Positions 1 to 12,468 of a stretch of 64,000 nucleotides of DNA are shown here, piece after piece. The position numbers and the translations under genes are program-made. The number at the start of each line of letters is the position of its first letter. The stretch's first letter is position 1. The stretch is taken from assembly GCA_030386875.1 (NCBI GenBank), contig CM059577.1:20781038-20845037 (forward strand), written 5' to 3'. The notes below the pieces were generated by a model. The model had not been told where the DNA came from. It ran no database searches and saw only the letters and a list, made by a program, of their open reading frames with translations. This stretch comes from Morinoia aosen. Lineage: Eukaryota > Arthropoda > Malacostraca > Amphipoda > Talitridae.

Positions 1-96
1 TCATTCTAATGCTAGAAACTAAAGCTTACTTCATGGTTTTGGGCATTTTTAGCTCAATAATATCTCAAACATTACGCAAGTGTGTTGGTGTACCAG

Positions 97-310
97 GCGT
101 GGGCAATGGAAACGACGGCGTGTTGGTTCTGGGCGCAACGAACATCCCGTGGACGCTGGACTCTGCCATCAGACGACGCTTCGAGAAGAGGATCTACATC
201 CCTCTGCCGGACGAGCACGGCCGCACCAACCTCTTCAGGCTGAGCCTCGGGGACACGCCTCACAGCCTCACTGAAGATGACTTCAGGAGACTTGGCAGCC
301 AGACGGAAGG
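97..310 (+). CDS. Vps4: Vps4 exon (AAA ATPase second region of homology), partial gene
   Basis: First of three visible exons of vacuolar protein sorting 4, the hexameric AAA ATPase that disassembles ESCRT-III at endosomes, the midbody and damaged membranes. The exon follows a CAG acceptor at 94-96. Its first two bases complete a Gly codon, and it ends at a GG|GT donor with two bases of the next Gly codon. It encodes the sensor-1 motif LGATNIPW and the arginine-finger segment [18 protein letters not shown], then [14 protein letters not shown]. These match VPS4 rather than katanin or spastin. The MIT domain, Walker A and Walker B exons lie before the window. The ATG at position 9 is intronic and not a start. 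The three exons plus the missing first base give exactly 182 codons including stop, so the visible part is the C-terminal 181 residues of a protein usually about 440 long. Confidence 0.95.
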
Positions 311-810
311 GTTCGTTGTGTCATGTGGTCATTGCGTAGCTAAAATTAGTTCACTGAAGTTCTGAGGCTCGTTGTAGTTGTGTAGATCACAATAGTTGGT
401 TTCCGTAGCTCACAAAAAAACAGTAGCTTCTTTTTTGCATTTATTAGATTTTCTTTGGGAACAGAAATGCGATCCTTCCACCGGACGATGAAGCCCAACT
501 TGCAGTCAAATAGTGCTGGTGAAACTAAACATGTGCTAACACTGTTTGCTCGACATTCGAACACTATCAGGCTTCCATCGCGTTACCCAGGGTCATTAGC
601 TAGTAAACAATTTCTGGTCTTCAATTGTGGGGAATATAATTTCCTTAAGCTTTGTCCTTTGTTCGTGTAGATTCGCTTTTGAACTTGAAGGGTATCGTTT
701 TATCTTAAACTCGTCAAACTGTCCTAATATTTACACAACACTGCTTTTTCACTCGGCTTGCTATTTTAGCCTTCCAGCGTACATAGTTTGCGTCCTGTTT
801 AGTCAAATTC

Positions 811-1164
811 CTTCCCAGGGGGAAAATGTGTGTGGGCCCGACCTGAGAGTTAGGTAGGCCTTCTTTTTGTTGAAATGAAATGTTTTTTGTTTTGTTAAGG
901 ACCATCTTTTTGTCGGTTCACTGCTGTCCTGTTTTTCAGCACCTCTGACTTTCTTCTTTAACTTTTATCTTGTTTCATCACCTTCCTTCTTATCTTTACT
1001 GTTTCTATGCGCATGGGATCCTTTGCGGAAACACCCTTTGTGCATAGATTCCACAATTCCTGAACTCCTTCCTAAATGGTGCCTTCATCTTTCCCCTCTT
1101 TGAACATCTTTGGTGTGGTAAAGGGAGGCACTAATTTATCATCAATCAGTCAATCAATCAATCA
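811..1164 (+). mobile_element. SINE-like element, copy 1 (5'-truncated)
   Basis: Copy of the window's main dispersed repeat, read in the direction that puts its simple-repeat tail at the 3' end. It is flanked by a perfect 12-bp direct repeat, TTAGTCAAATTC, at 799-810 and 1165-1176. It starts inside the consensus near TCCCAGGGGG and lacks the first 45 or so bases, including the GATACAA hairpin. Its tail is an ATCA/TCAA repeat at about 1135-1164. Truncation at the 5' end, a target duplication and a variable tail are the marks of LINE-driven retroposition. Confidence 0.8.
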
Positions 1165-1686
1165 TTAGTCAAATTCTTACCCCACCCGAGTTAGCTTGAT
1201 TTTGCGTTTGTGTGGGGGAAAACTAATTTTTATTCATTTCTGCATGTCAAATCTTGAATGAACTTGGGATAGGAATATTCTGTCACGTAATGAAACCGGG
1301 ATATATCCGATATTTTGTTCGTTGCTTACTTAGCATCTGCGTTTATCTCGTGGAGCTTCTAATATTTAGTTTGTGTTTTAATTTGAGGTATTCTAAAATA
1401 CATTTCATGTTCTCTTGATAACCGATTTGATAGAAAAATTTGCTTATATCTGTTTTGCAGCCATTGAATCCTGGTATTCTCGTCTCTCCGAGCCCAGTGC
1501 TTGAATCCCACTGACTGCTGTTGTAGAGGATGTAAATGTATCTGTGCTCGTCTGCTTGTCTCACGAGTGTTGTTGTCTCGCTGGAGCTTTCCATATGGAT
1601 GTCGCAGTATTAATTCAGTTCCTCTAATTTGCGTAATTTGTTATTCACTCGCTTCTTTTAACTGCAGATATTATGTTAACATCATG

Positions 1687-1830
1687 GCTAGTAGAATCAC
1701 ATCTGATTCATTAGAGTAAAATTCAAGTTAATAAAGTATTATCCTTGCTAATCAAGTAACATCTCAGCTAGTAAAGTAACATTCTAACTAAAGGGGTAAC
1801 ATTCAAGCTAATAGGATGGTGTTCTAATTA
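1687..1830. repeat. 20-bp degenerate minisatellite in Vps4 intron
   Basis: About seven diverged units with 20-base spacing, typified by GCTAGTAAAGTAACATTCTA and GCTAATCAAGTAACATCTCA. The periodic core is TAA-GTAACATTC. Units differ at several positions, so the array is old. Confidence 0.7.
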
Positions 1831-1917
1831 ATAGTGGACCTATCTTTTTCGCCACTCGAATATTTTAAGTGTTATTGCCTCAAATCGCAAGCATAAATTT
1901 AACATGCCTCGGACCAG

Positions 1918-2146
1918 GTTCTCCGGTGCTGACATCAACATCGTGGTGCGCGACGCCCTGATGCAACCTGTGCGCAAGGTGCAGACGGCGACTCACTTCA
2001 AGATGGTGTCGGGGCCGTCACGTGCCGACCCGAACGTCATATGCAACGACCTCCTCACCCCCTGCTCGCCGGGGGAGAGAGGTGCCATGGAGATGGGCTG
2101 GGAACAGGTACCTGGCGATAAGCTCCTCGAGCCCGTCGTTTCCATG
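1918..2146 (+). CDS. Vps4: Vps4 exon (AAA C-lid and Vps4 C-terminal domain)
   Basis: Acceptor CAG at 1915-1917; the first base completes the split Gly codon and the exon ends at ATG|GTGAGT, phase 0. It encodes [20 protein letters not shown], the segment after sensor 2, followed by ATHFK and SGPSRADP. Then comes the Vps4 signature [21 protein letters not shown]. The LLTPCSPG to EPVVSM stretch is the beta domain and start of the C-terminal helix specific to VPS4, where LIP5/Vta1 binds in yeast and human. Local GC is much higher than in the flanking introns, as expected for an exon. Confidence 0.96.
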
Positions 2147-2728
2147 GTGAGTATTCTGGAGGTCTTTGCGCGTTGACTTAAATTGGTGGGTTCGTCTTTG
2201 TAGCGCGGTGATGAGAAGGTGGCGGTCTTGTTGGGCGTGTATGTAGGTGAAACAAGGATGAGGGTCTCTGATGTTGTGTGACTTCCTGTGATGTTTTTCC
2301 TCGATTACTTCATGCTTCTAAGGAGAATTATTACACAAAAAGTGGCCTGAGGAGCTAGGGAAATCACTGCCACAAAGTAACACGTGCTTTTTTATATGTA
2401 ATTAAATAGGTGGGAATTTTTTTCATAACATAAATAAACATAAGCACAGTGCACAGCAATGATAGTGAGAGACCTGGGACGAATAGTACGGCCGGGTTGA
2501 ACCTGCCTACTTCGCTTTGCAGAGTTGACTTATCGAAGCAAAGAGACACGAAGCAAGCTCGCTTGCAAAAATGCAGAGTATGAGAATAAAAACTGAATTA
2601 AGAGGCGGTCCGCTGACAATGGTTTTTTATGGATATTGGCAGTAACCTTTAGCGTAGAACGGGAAAGTCTCAAAAATGGCTGTCTTGGTCTATTTTTAGT
2701 CGCATGTGTGACTGACCTTCTTTATATA

Positions 2729-4352
2729 CAGAGTGTTGCAAAATTGTTGGTGCAAACTTCGGCTACTAATAGAAAATATTGATATAACCTTTATTTCATC
2801 AGTGAAAAAATTTAAAAACGCTTCGTTTTTGAGATAACCTGATATGTAAAATAAGAACGCCGATTATTAGCTTCGCTCTGTTTATTAATACACAAATGGG
2901 TAATTCAAAAACCAGTTAACAACAGATAATTTATTAGTAGCGAGGACCTCATCGCAGTAATTGTTCATAATTTGTATCATGAGCATCGGTACAAGTACGA
3001 CACCTTCGTCAGAGGGAGTTGCGTACGTTGCCAAAGACTCCAGGCATCTCTGCAATATCTCCAGCAGCGACTGCAGTTCTGGTTACAAGATCTTCTTCCG
3101 ACTTGATAGGTGTTTCATAAACCAAACTTTTCATGTCTGCTCTCACAAAAAAAATCTAACGGAGTCAGATCAGGAGATCTTGGCGGCCAGGGCACAGGAC
3201 TATTACAACCAATCCATCGATTTGGAAATTGAAGGTCAAGAAAACGTCTCACGTTCCAGCAGAATGTGCCGGAGCTCAGTCATGCTTAAACCACATTCTT
3301 CCATGAAAATCCAATGGAACATTGGCCAATAAATACGGAAGGACTTCTTCAAGAAGGATTTTCTAAACATTCCCAGTGAGACGCTCTGGCAGAACGTATG
3401 GGCTAATGATTTGATTATGAACGATACCTGCCCAAACATCGACAGTGTAGCAATGTTGGTATCCATGTTCATGAGTGAAATGAGGGTTTTTCGTTTACCA
3501 TTCGTGAAAATTATGGAAATGGAACATTCAACCGCGGTTGAAGGTAGCTTCATCCGTGAACAACACATTCTGCAAAGCGTGCATCTTCTAATTCCCGATT
3601 CAAAAACCATTGCGCGAATCGTTCGCGAGGAGCATAATCTGCTGGAAGTAGTCTCTGGAAGTGATACGGATGATAATTATTCCGATTCTATATCCGCCAC
3701 ACTTCAGTGTGATCTTAAATTCCCGTTGCTGACGCTGCAGCGCGAGTGCTCGTACGTGGTTTTGACGGAAATGTTTCAACTGATCTTTCTCATGATCCAG
3801 ATCAAGCTGTCTTGGGCGACCAGCATTCACTCTGCTCTGAAACTTATATTCTCACGCTATCTTCGGTGCAAACCAGTGAATAATTGATGAACAGGCACCT
3901 GTCTATTGGGGTAACGTTCTTGGTACATTCTTGCATTACCATCAGCAGAACCATTGTCGAAACGCAAATCAGGCCTTTCTGCATTTGTTAGGCGGGTCAT
4001 CTTATCGGTACAGTGTCAAGATACTGGCTGACAAATGATTACGGTTCAAATTCGAAGTTACTAACTGAAGAGTTCTATAAATTTCTTTGTTCTGGATATT
4101 TTTTTAAATTTGGGAATAATAAGTTTTTAGGCATTTCACAAATGAGAATAAGTGAGTATGGCGTCAATCCTGCCCAAATTTGCCAATTCTAATTCTTATT
4201 GCTCTGTTCCTGTCTTTTGCGAAACATGAGTCTTAAAAGTTAGTATGCATAATATCTCATCAACGAAGATTTTTTAAACTTTGTTCATTGATGAAATAGT
4301 GCGTGTATCAATATTTACTAAAAGTTTGTAGCAACAGTTTTACAACACCCTG
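2729..4352 (-). mobile_element. Degenerate mariner/Tc1-type DNA transposon with long TIRs
   Basis: About 1,624 bp bounded by TA dinucleotides and long, imperfect terminal inverted repeats of roughly 100 bp. The left end begins CAGAGTGTTGCAAAATTGTT. The reverse complement of the right end begins CAGGGTGTTGTAAAACTGTT, and the two stay alignable through AATATTGATA and TTTCATCA. Its interior is a broken transposase on the minus strand. Length, TA flanks and CAGGGTG ends are typical of the IS630-Tc1-mariner superfamily. The TIRs differ at about one base in five and the transposase has many stops, so this is an old, immobile copy. Confidence 0.85.
2985..4005 (-). pseudogene. Mariner-type transposase pseudogene (DUF4817-like N-terminus)
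   Basis: Reading the minus strand from about 4000 downward recovers, across several frames, the order of a known insect transposase family. The N-terminal region shows MTRLTNAER and YQERYPNRQVP, as in the DUF4817 helix-turn-helix. Then come VLFTDEATFNRG (first catalytic Asp), VDVWAGIVHNQIISPYVLPE, and MWFKHD followed by APAHSAG (second Asp). The equivalent of RSPDLTPLDFF is present as CCAAGATCTCCTGATCTGAC near 3170-3190. In-frame stops interrupt each segment, for example right after TFNRG and after MWFKHD, and there are frameshifts. It cannot make a functional enzyme. Confidence 0.8.
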
Positions 4353-5188
4353 TATATTACCAACATTGATCATTGAGTTAGGCGATCTCTGATGAAGAAT
4401 GTTCCGAGAAGTTTGGGGTGCTGAATTGTTTGCCCCTGTTGTGTGTAAAGGGGGTAAATTTAAAAACATCAATGAATCCCTGGAATGATGTCAAGTGCTG
4501 GTTCAGACTCTCTGTCCTTTTGAAAGGACTGTAGAATTTTTTACATCATTCGAACTGCTTTGAATTGATCAATGTTAGTTTGATCGCTAAATTACTCAAA
4601 CTGTAGAATATCTCAATATGGGTGTGTCAGTGTGGGTGAACAAACTTAATGGTTTCACAAAAAATATTGATTTTAATTGTTCTATTCGTTTCTGGCTACA
4701 CAATCGAAAATGGCTTCGAAATTTGTAACTGATACAAGACAAGAAACACATGACGAAGGCCCGTAGTCTGAATGCTTTCAGCTGCGTATACCTTTTGTCT
4801 TGATCCGATTATCCCTGATGAGGGTGGTCGTCATCTCCATGAATAGTGCAAAGAGTGCGAGTCTTAGCGGGAAAATTTAATCACGTACCTCTAAATTACG
4901 TTGTATGTACTCTAGCAAGCTAAATTGATTGATTCATTCATTTAATTCTATTTTTGTATCTTTTGTATCCTGATGATTCCGTGTCTTCCAACCATGCGTT
5001 TACATTCCTTAATTTTTATGTTGGTATTGACCGTATATGTATTCATTTGCTTTCATAGTTGGTGTTATTGTTCATTAGGAGCTGCTCTCCTTTTCCTGTG
5101 TGTGATGACATTGCATTTATTTTTACATTAGCTTCTTAGATATGACGACAAATGCTTTTCTCATTCGCTTTGCTCATTTAATTTACAG

Positions 5189-5290
5189 AGCGACATGCTG
5201 CGCTCCCTGGCCGATGCCAAACCGTCTGTCAACGAAGCTGATCTGGACAAGTTGAAAAAGTTCACAGAGGATTTTGGCCAAGAGGGCTGA
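5189..5290 (+). CDS. Vps4: Vps4 last exon with stop codon
   Basis: Acceptor TTTACAG ends at 5188; 33 codons and TGA at 5288-5290. It encodes [19 protein letters not shown] and ends [11 protein letters not shown], the near-invariant C-terminus of animal VPS4 (the alpha helix that packs on the large AAA subdomain). The join with the previous exon gives EPVVSM|SDMLRSL, as in vertebrate VPS4B, so the splice assignment is secure. The 3' UTR begins at 5291. Confidence 0.96.
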   Translation, partial: SDMLRSLADAKPSVNEADLDKLKKFTEDFGQEG

Positions 5291-6491
5291 AAATTGCTGG
5301 CGTCTTACCTTCTTTTTTGTATTATTTTTTGTACTCGATGGCTGTACATTGCTGTTGGTCTCGAACTCCTGTGCTTCAGATGAGGACGGTAGCATGTGGT
5401 GGACTAGTTGACGCTGTGTGCCCCTACAGCGCGAAGAGCTGAACTTCTGCGCTCGTTTTGTGAGAATGTAACAGCTGCTTGCCGGAAGCGTCATCCATTT
5501 TGTGTGTTGAGGAAATATCCATTTTTATTTAGCTACTGGCAAATTCTTTGTTTCATTTCAGATGTGGTTAGTTTTCATAAGTTCAATTCAGTCTGGTGAT
5601 ATGATTCATTTCGTAGAACTTGCTTTATTTTGAGCATAGACAAGTGTGCAGAGGTTGCCATAATTTTAGACTGACCAATACTTATTAATACTCCTCTGCT
5701 GTTACATTATTTATCAGTAGTATTTTCATTTGCCTCCAGAGGATTTGCACGTCTGACAAGCTATAGTCGTGTTGAAATATAACTTTTGATTATGACTTTA
5801 GCACATCTTGAGTTCGCCCAAACGTAGCATGGAAAATCAGCTGCTTGGTATGGAAAAAATTCTTTAGTGTTCTTTAGAATAGAGATTTCGTAACATCCAT
5901 TTACAAATAGAAATCTGTCGCAAAATTCAACCATTGAACATCTGAACCCACCTAACAGTACTTACGTAACATGTCTTGTGATGCTCAAGTACCTCTGTTT
6001 TTGGGCTTCTTGATATCATTGTATACATATTAAAATATCAATATCGGCTGTTATAAAATATTGGTTTTGAAAACCCGAGAAAATGTTGATGAATTTCGAA
6101 TCACCTTCACTAATTCAAATCAGCGCCCGAAATGATAGTAACGGTTGAGCCTCATGAGTTTAGTCTAAAATGAAGTACATTTCGATCCGTGCTGTCTGTA
6201 GTGCAAGATGTGTCCATTGGCACGAACGAGTATTGCAGCTTACTTGGCTCTTGATGTTGTGTAGTGTGGTCCTATTCTGAGAGGAGTGAATATAAATATT
6301 TCTTGCACTCGGACACTACGTCTGATTTTGAAGTACTCAAGTGCCCGATTTTTACGGTTTGAATTGGAAATAGGTACGCCATGCTCTTTCTGGCATTGCT
6401 TACATCGCAACATCAAGGGTTTCCTTCTGCCCGTATTGTTTATATTTTAAACAGAAGCGGGAGAGGGGCTTTCAGGTTAATTTCTGGATTC

Positions 6492-6497
6492 AATAAA
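6492..6497 (+). terminator. Candidate Vps4 polyadenylation signal
   Basis: Canonical AATAAA about 1.2 kb after the Vps4 stop, followed 20-35 bases later by a T/GT-rich stretch (TTTTTTGTTTAGGTGG) that would serve as the downstream element. A second AATAAA lies at 8439-8444. Choosing between them needs transcript ends. Confidence 0.3.
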
Positions 6498-8605
6498 AGG
6501 CGAAAGGTTTAATTTTTTGTTTAGGTGGCCTGTCATTCATGCCAGTGATTTTTATTGGTGAGATGTCCCATAATTCCGCATCTTCATATCCTTCCTGCGT
6601 GGTGCGATATGAGGGAATTTTCAGTCGGTCCATAATTTAAAAATGAATAATCTTTTAAATGACGTATTCAATTATATTCTCGTGAGTTCAGAGCAGTCAT
6701 TTCCTTTCATCATTCTTCACTCTCGGCGAGACTCTGGTTACAGTGAAAGTGCCATCAGTCACATTATTACGAGTAGCCATTCCAGTCTGTTTTTTATATT
6801 TTTATCAGTGTCATCCCATTCTTATTAGGCGCTTCACGAGTTTTCTGTTGGCTTTCTCATCAGCTGTTGTAAGCGCGGCGACTCGATTTCAATGGCATTT
6901 CATAAGTCGCATCTGAGCTTCAATTTTAGCTGCGCAGTTGATGATAGAACCACGAAAATAGCTTATGCTTGAGAAGGAATTCGAAGCTTGAAATCCGATT
7001 TTAATAGAAAAATTCATGCATATGAACTCTTTCGCGTGTGCAACTTGGTAAATTATTAAATGAATTGCAATATATTAACTGCCTGAAAGTATATTGTGAA
7101 ATATTGTAAACTACTTGTTCAGTTATTGCGGACTGTGATCATAATTTTTTTTTATCACTCATTGCTCTTTAGCATTGCGAATATTGATCTTAATTCCATA
7201 GATGTGCAAAAATCGGGTTCAAGTATGTTGTTGAATCCCTCACGCTGGGTTGGGTGACAAGAGAGGGGCTAGTGAGTAGGAAAAATGTTCTCGTTATCCA
7301 TCAGGTGTGGCTTCTGCATTCGGAACGCATTGAAGGTTCTGTTAAAACAATGGCGCTTTAGTGTCAGACGAGAACTACACGTCAATATCACACGAAGCTT
7401 TGCGGATATGTAGTCTTGTACTTGTCAATCGGTCAGCATCTCGTGTGTGTGTGATCCCATTGGCCTTAAATTGAAAGTAATTGTACTCTCAAAGGTTCTT
7501 AAGCGATAACAATTGAAGGAGCTTTAATTTTAAAAAGTGATAATGATGTGACTACTTGCGACTATTTGCGTGGAAAAAAAACATTCTTCGATTCAGATGA
7601 GCAACAATGTTTTTAGTATAGGCATGTGGTTATGTTAATTGTTATTCGGACTGAGTTCTTGAGCGTAATGAACGACTTCCGAAAGCAAAAAGTTTTAGTC
7701 ACAACTTCAAGGAAATAGTTTTTCTGCTCTCTTATATACTTTGTTTCTAAGTGCTATTTTATTAGCTTATGAGAAGGGGAAACTACGCAATGTGAAGAAA
7801 CTTAAGAGTGACAGTGGTTCAGCTTTCGAGTGGAATCTGTGGCTCTGTATGTCTTCTAAATTGTCTAATATATTAGTTCATAATTTTTCGTTTATTATGT
7901 TTTAAGAGAAAAAAAATGTTTTCTTGTTCAACAATTTGTAGGTATTGGACTTCTTTTATTTCAGCGACTCGCGTCATTTTGGGGGAAAGTTCTGGGCGTT
8001 TACGAGCAAATATTGTTTGCAGGAGCTCTAGTGCCAGTGTGCGAAATTTCAACACTTCACTCTTTGTTAGTACGATGCTGACTTGAGTTTCTCAATGACG
8101 ATTTTGCTGCATCGTTCGTATATAATAGTATGAAAAGTGTATGAAAGGATAGAGCTTCGACCATGCCGGAGTATTATGTGTGCTTGGTTCTGGACGAGAA
8201 ATTTTATGAAGACAATTTTATCGGTTATGTAGAAATTACTCTCATGAGTGGACGAAACCTGAAAATAAGTTCACGCTGCACGCAATGCCTAGGACTTAAC
8301 TGAAACCTCTGGTTTTTCCTTAAGTTGTTAGCTTAAAATTGAGTTGTCCGCTTTTTGTAGTGCACTCTGAAGGGAATCTGTTTCCTTCGTAGTACATTTG
8401 TACTCGTTTAAAACTTGAATGTTAAATTTTCTATTCGCAATAAATCTCTCCGGCTGATTCTTACTTAGCTATAGTGTTTCTTGTCACCACTTGAAGTTTT
8501 TGTTCACCATTTCATCTTTATGAAGGAGAGCATCAATTATTAGAATAAATTTTTTTTAATGGTCATCTCACACCTTCTTGTGCATTGAAAAAGGAATAAA
8601 TTAAC

Positions 8606-8875
8606 TTAACACGTTCACTGCGTTTCCGCGGCTGTTAGCGGTTGGGTTGGTTTAGTTTAAGTAGCAGAATAGGGAAATCGACTTTACTACTTGAATAAAT
8701 TTTCATTCTTCCTAATAAATGTGAAATATACAATTGCGCGACAACATTTTACCTCATTTTGTAAAATTTATTCTTTGAAAAAATCGTGAAAAAATGCCAT
8801 TCATTTATACCGGAACATAAATGGGTAATTTTCCTGTTGGTACACATGTGGCCCAATACGCAGGGAACGTGTTAA
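8606..8875. mobile_element. piggyBac-like MITE, family 1, intact copy
   Basis: 270-bp sequence bounded by TTAA on both sides. The left end reads TTAACACGTTCACTGCGT. The reverse complement of the right end reads TTAACACGTTCCCTGCGT, so the inverted repeats match at 17 of 18 bases. A second, diverged copy lies in the same orientation at 11502-11773. TTAA target duplications point to the piggyBac superfamily. No transposase is encoded. Confidence 0.75.
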
Positions 8876-11501
8876 ATGATTGGATTTAGTCCAAATTTTA
8901 TTCAAGAATTGAACAATATAGTGTTAATCCCTAACAGAAATAGAAATATATTTGTTAGGGCTAACGCATTGTTATAATAACCTGCGTTTCAAAGCGCGTG
9001 ATACATAATGAATAAAATGCCTTGTTATCTACGGCTTATAAATAATTTTAAAGAAAAATTTCTTTAATTGTAGAATAATGGAAAAAGGTAAGCAAGGTGT
9101 ACAGTTACGTCAGTGATTTCGTTTTATATATGCAGGATTTCGTCGATGGTGTCCAGCTGATAGAAGCCAGAGTTTTCAATGAACTTGAAGCCCTAATACG
9201 TGGACCTAAGTATGGACGGTTGTGACATAGCCTTGGACGCAAGTAATAATATATGAGCGGTTTGAGAATGATATGAGGAACCTTCTTCTGCATTCTTTTA
9301 ATGTTACAACTTCTGTATCCCTGAGGGTATCCATTGAACGGAATTGATCTTCAATATATATGGGAGGCATTCAGGAATTGGCTGAATTCTACGCTGCACT
9401 CTGAAAAATATACTGATGGTGCCTGTAATCGTCAGTTTACCTTTGAGATTTAGAACTGTAAATAAATGCTGCTCATCTCCAGCTTTTTATAACCGAATTA
9501 ACAACGCTTTTCGCGTGAACAGCCGTGGGTTTAGATGGTATTGGTGGAGACCAGCGCATTTCACATCGTATGCTTTGCTTGAGTCTTTTGTTTTTTTTTT
9601 TCTTCACATAAAATTAAAACTGAGCTGAACTGTTCTAATTACCTCGTTTTAGTACTATCGTGTTTGAATTCATATTATGTTCATAGTAATATTTTCCTGT
9701 ATTCACCTGCACGTTTATTTATGATCGTTATAGGTATGCTGTTTTAAATCATTCATTTTAGGCTTATGGTCTTTCCACGTCATAAGAGCGATGAGAATTT
9801 TTTATCTAATAGAAATGTTTTTTGCCCTGCTTTCTTACTCCTGCGAAAATTTCGTTCCTTTAATGATAAGTTGTGTTTTACCGATCTGCTTTTATCTGAA
9901 AACGCGCGTATTGCAAACGCAAATTTCTGCTTTGAAAGACCTCTATTTGAAATGTACTTCATGTGTCACAGTTGAATCATTTATCTTATTTCATCTTTCT
10001 GATATTTAAAGCTTTGAAAGTTTGCTGCTCTTGTATTCATTGATTTTTCTTCATATTGTGGGTCTTCTTCCTCTAGCCGTTCATTACTCACTCTCTTTCG
10101 AAATAGTTGATGTTACCAACAATACTTAGAGGGTTTTTCAAAAATAATTATTCAAAAATAAAAAACAGACTGAAAATAAAATTTATTTGCAGACTCGAAA
10201 ATAAATGAGCAATTTTGTTTCACTGTTACGGTAATGAGTACAAAATAGATTGAAAATTTTTATGTATTATTGAGCTGCCTGAGAATGTTTTTGGTGTAAC
10301 TATTTCGGAACAGAAAGAATATTACTAGCTTTCGTTTCACATCTAACTGTGGTAATACTGCTATTTTAACTTGCGAAGAATGTAGTACATCTAAACGTTC
10401 AGCAACGGCTGCAAAAGAAGTTGCGTAATTCTAACTTCTGCCAAAACGGCAGACGTCATGCATTTATTGAGGTGAGCTTTGTTATAAATTAAGTTGTAAT
10501 CGCAGAAAGACCGAAGCCGGAATAGAATATGGGATACAAAAATTTATAATTAAGAAATTTTTGCGTTGCAGCACACACATATCACCTTGCATTCGTCTCG
10601 TTAATCGAGCGCACTGGTTCCTACAAACATTCGTACAATTCTTTCATTTCGAATTTTTTTTTCGCTGAACGTAGGGCTCTCAAACTGTTAAGTCTGTGAA
10701 ATGTGTTAACATCTTCATTTTTCTGAATAATATGATTCAAAAGAATGAAAAGATCACCACTTGCCCCGTTTGACAGTGCTCGAGTTTGACACGCGGCCGT
10801 CACCACTACACTGCCAGCGTTGGAGGCTGGCTGCTTCTTACCGATTGTTCGTCGAAAGTCGGAATATTAGAAAGCTTTTATGCAGAACTGATGCAATTTT
10901 CATGATAACTGAATCCTTAAGTGACTCGACGTAAAGACTGCTGGATTTTTGTGATTGTTATGTATTTTTTGCGTGGGAGAACGTTCGATCAATTTCGCTC
11001 GTAATTTCAGTTGAGAATGATTCACTGTGAGTGAAAGAGTTTAGTTTGCCATATAGCTTATTAGAATTTCTTTATAAATCTTACTACTGAAGAAATTGTA
11101 TGAATTCCCCGGAATCAAAAAAACACGCTTTCAAAAGTTTGAACCTATGTATTATGGATGTACCTACAAGCTATTTAGAGACTGGAAATTACAATTTTCG
11201 ATACGGCATGGTCAGGAAAGACGAAGTGTCTGACTGCAAGGTTAATAAAAAATCGATATATTATTGAAGGTGCGTTAGCAGTTTTATGTTACGCTCCTTT
11301 CTGCTCGTCATTGAGCCTTTACTCTCCGATCGTAATGATAAAAGTATGATCATTTCTTCCATCTATGGCTTGCGGCACATTAATGTCTCAGTTCGATGTC
11401 ATTCATCATAGGATTTTTCGTGCGATTCGTAAAGAGATGTTCAGTTTTTGATTTCCCTCATTGTAATACGTAGCTGTTGGAAATTATCACTGAAGATAGC
11501 T

Positions 11502-11773
11502 CTTACGTTCACCGCGTTTTTGCTGCTGTTACGGTTAGTTTGGTGAGGTAAGAAGTAGCAGAACTGTGAAATCGACTTGAACTGCTAGAATATATTTTTA
11601 TCCTTCCAAAGAAGTATAAAAAGTTCGACTATATGATATTTCATCTCATATGATGAAATTTATATTTTAAAAAGGTCGCAAAACAGATGAAATGTCATTC
11701 ATTTATACTGGTACTTGAATGAGCAATTTACTTAGTAGTACTCACATATTCCAGTACGCAAGGAACGGATTAA
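11502..11773. mobile_element. piggyBac-like MITE, family 1, diverged copy
   Basis: Aligns over its full length with the element at 8606-8875. Shared blocks include AAATCGACTT, CATTCATTTATAC and the end ACGCA(A/G)GGAACG followed by TTAA. The left TTAA has decayed to CTTA. Divergence is substantial, with many substitutions and small indels. Confidence 0.7.
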
Positions 11774-12099
11774 TCTTAATTTTATCGAAAGGGAATCACA
11801 TTCTTAGGAGCATTTATTACCTGTTATTTTGTACGCTGCTATTTGAATGATAAGCTGATTGAGGGGGCGGATCTAAAATCTTCGATGGTGGAGCGATTTA
11901 TGAACAAATAGTTTGTGCTGTTACACTGAAAAGAATTATAGTGAGAACTTTTCCCAGTTGACAAGTTAGTCCCAGTCATATCGAGTTGAGAAAAATTGGG
12001 TGAGGATATATTCTGAGCATAGCGTCTTGGCTGTAATTATTCAAATGCGTGAAGGGCGGTTATAAAACAATGCTAATTAGGTTTAATTTTCGTGATTAA

Positions 12100-12468
12100 G
12101 TAACTCTTTAGGGAGGTACAGCTATCATATCTATGGGAATTAGCACTCCCAGGAGGAAAATGTGAGGTTTCGAGCTGCGAGTTAAGCACGCCTTCTACTT
12201 GTTTAAACACAAGGTTTATTTGCTTTGTTAAGGACCATCTTTTTTCAGGTTCACCACTGTCCTTTTTTTTCTGCACGTCCGACTTTCTTCAACTTTTATC
12301 TTGTTTTCTAACGTTGTTTCTCAACTTACTGTTTCTATGAGCACGTGATCCTGTGCGGGAACATATCTTGTGCATAGATTCCGCGATCCCTGAACTCCAC
12401 ACTAAATGGTGCTTTCATCCTTCCTCCTTTTGAACTTATAGCGGAGGCTGAAACAAACTTATGATCAA
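12100..12468 (+). mobile_element. SINE-like element, copy 2
   Basis: Nearly full-length copy in the + sense, from the GGGAATTAGC region near the 5' end to the GGAGGCTGAAAC end. A 10-bp flanking repeat with one mismatch, TCGTGATTAA (12090-12099) and TCGTGACTAA (12469-12478), probably marks the target site. Confidence 0.7.

Larger units (their letters stand above)
311..1917 (+). other. Vps4 intron
   Basis: Intron between two Vps4 exons (GT at 311, AG at 1916-1917). It holds a SINE copy with target-site duplication (811-1164) and a degenerate 20-bp tandem repeat (1687-1830) that ends about 90 bases before the acceptor. Otherwise it is AT-rich unique sequence in which I see no coding signal. Confidence 0.85.
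2147..5188 (+). other. Vps4 intron carrying a mariner-type transposon
   Basis: GTGAGT donor at 2147 and TTTACAG acceptor ending at 5188. The middle 1.6 kb is a mariner-type element (2729-4352) inserted with its transposase antisense to Vps4. The rest (2147-2728 and 4353-5188) shows no coding signal or recognisable repeat. Confidence 0.85.
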
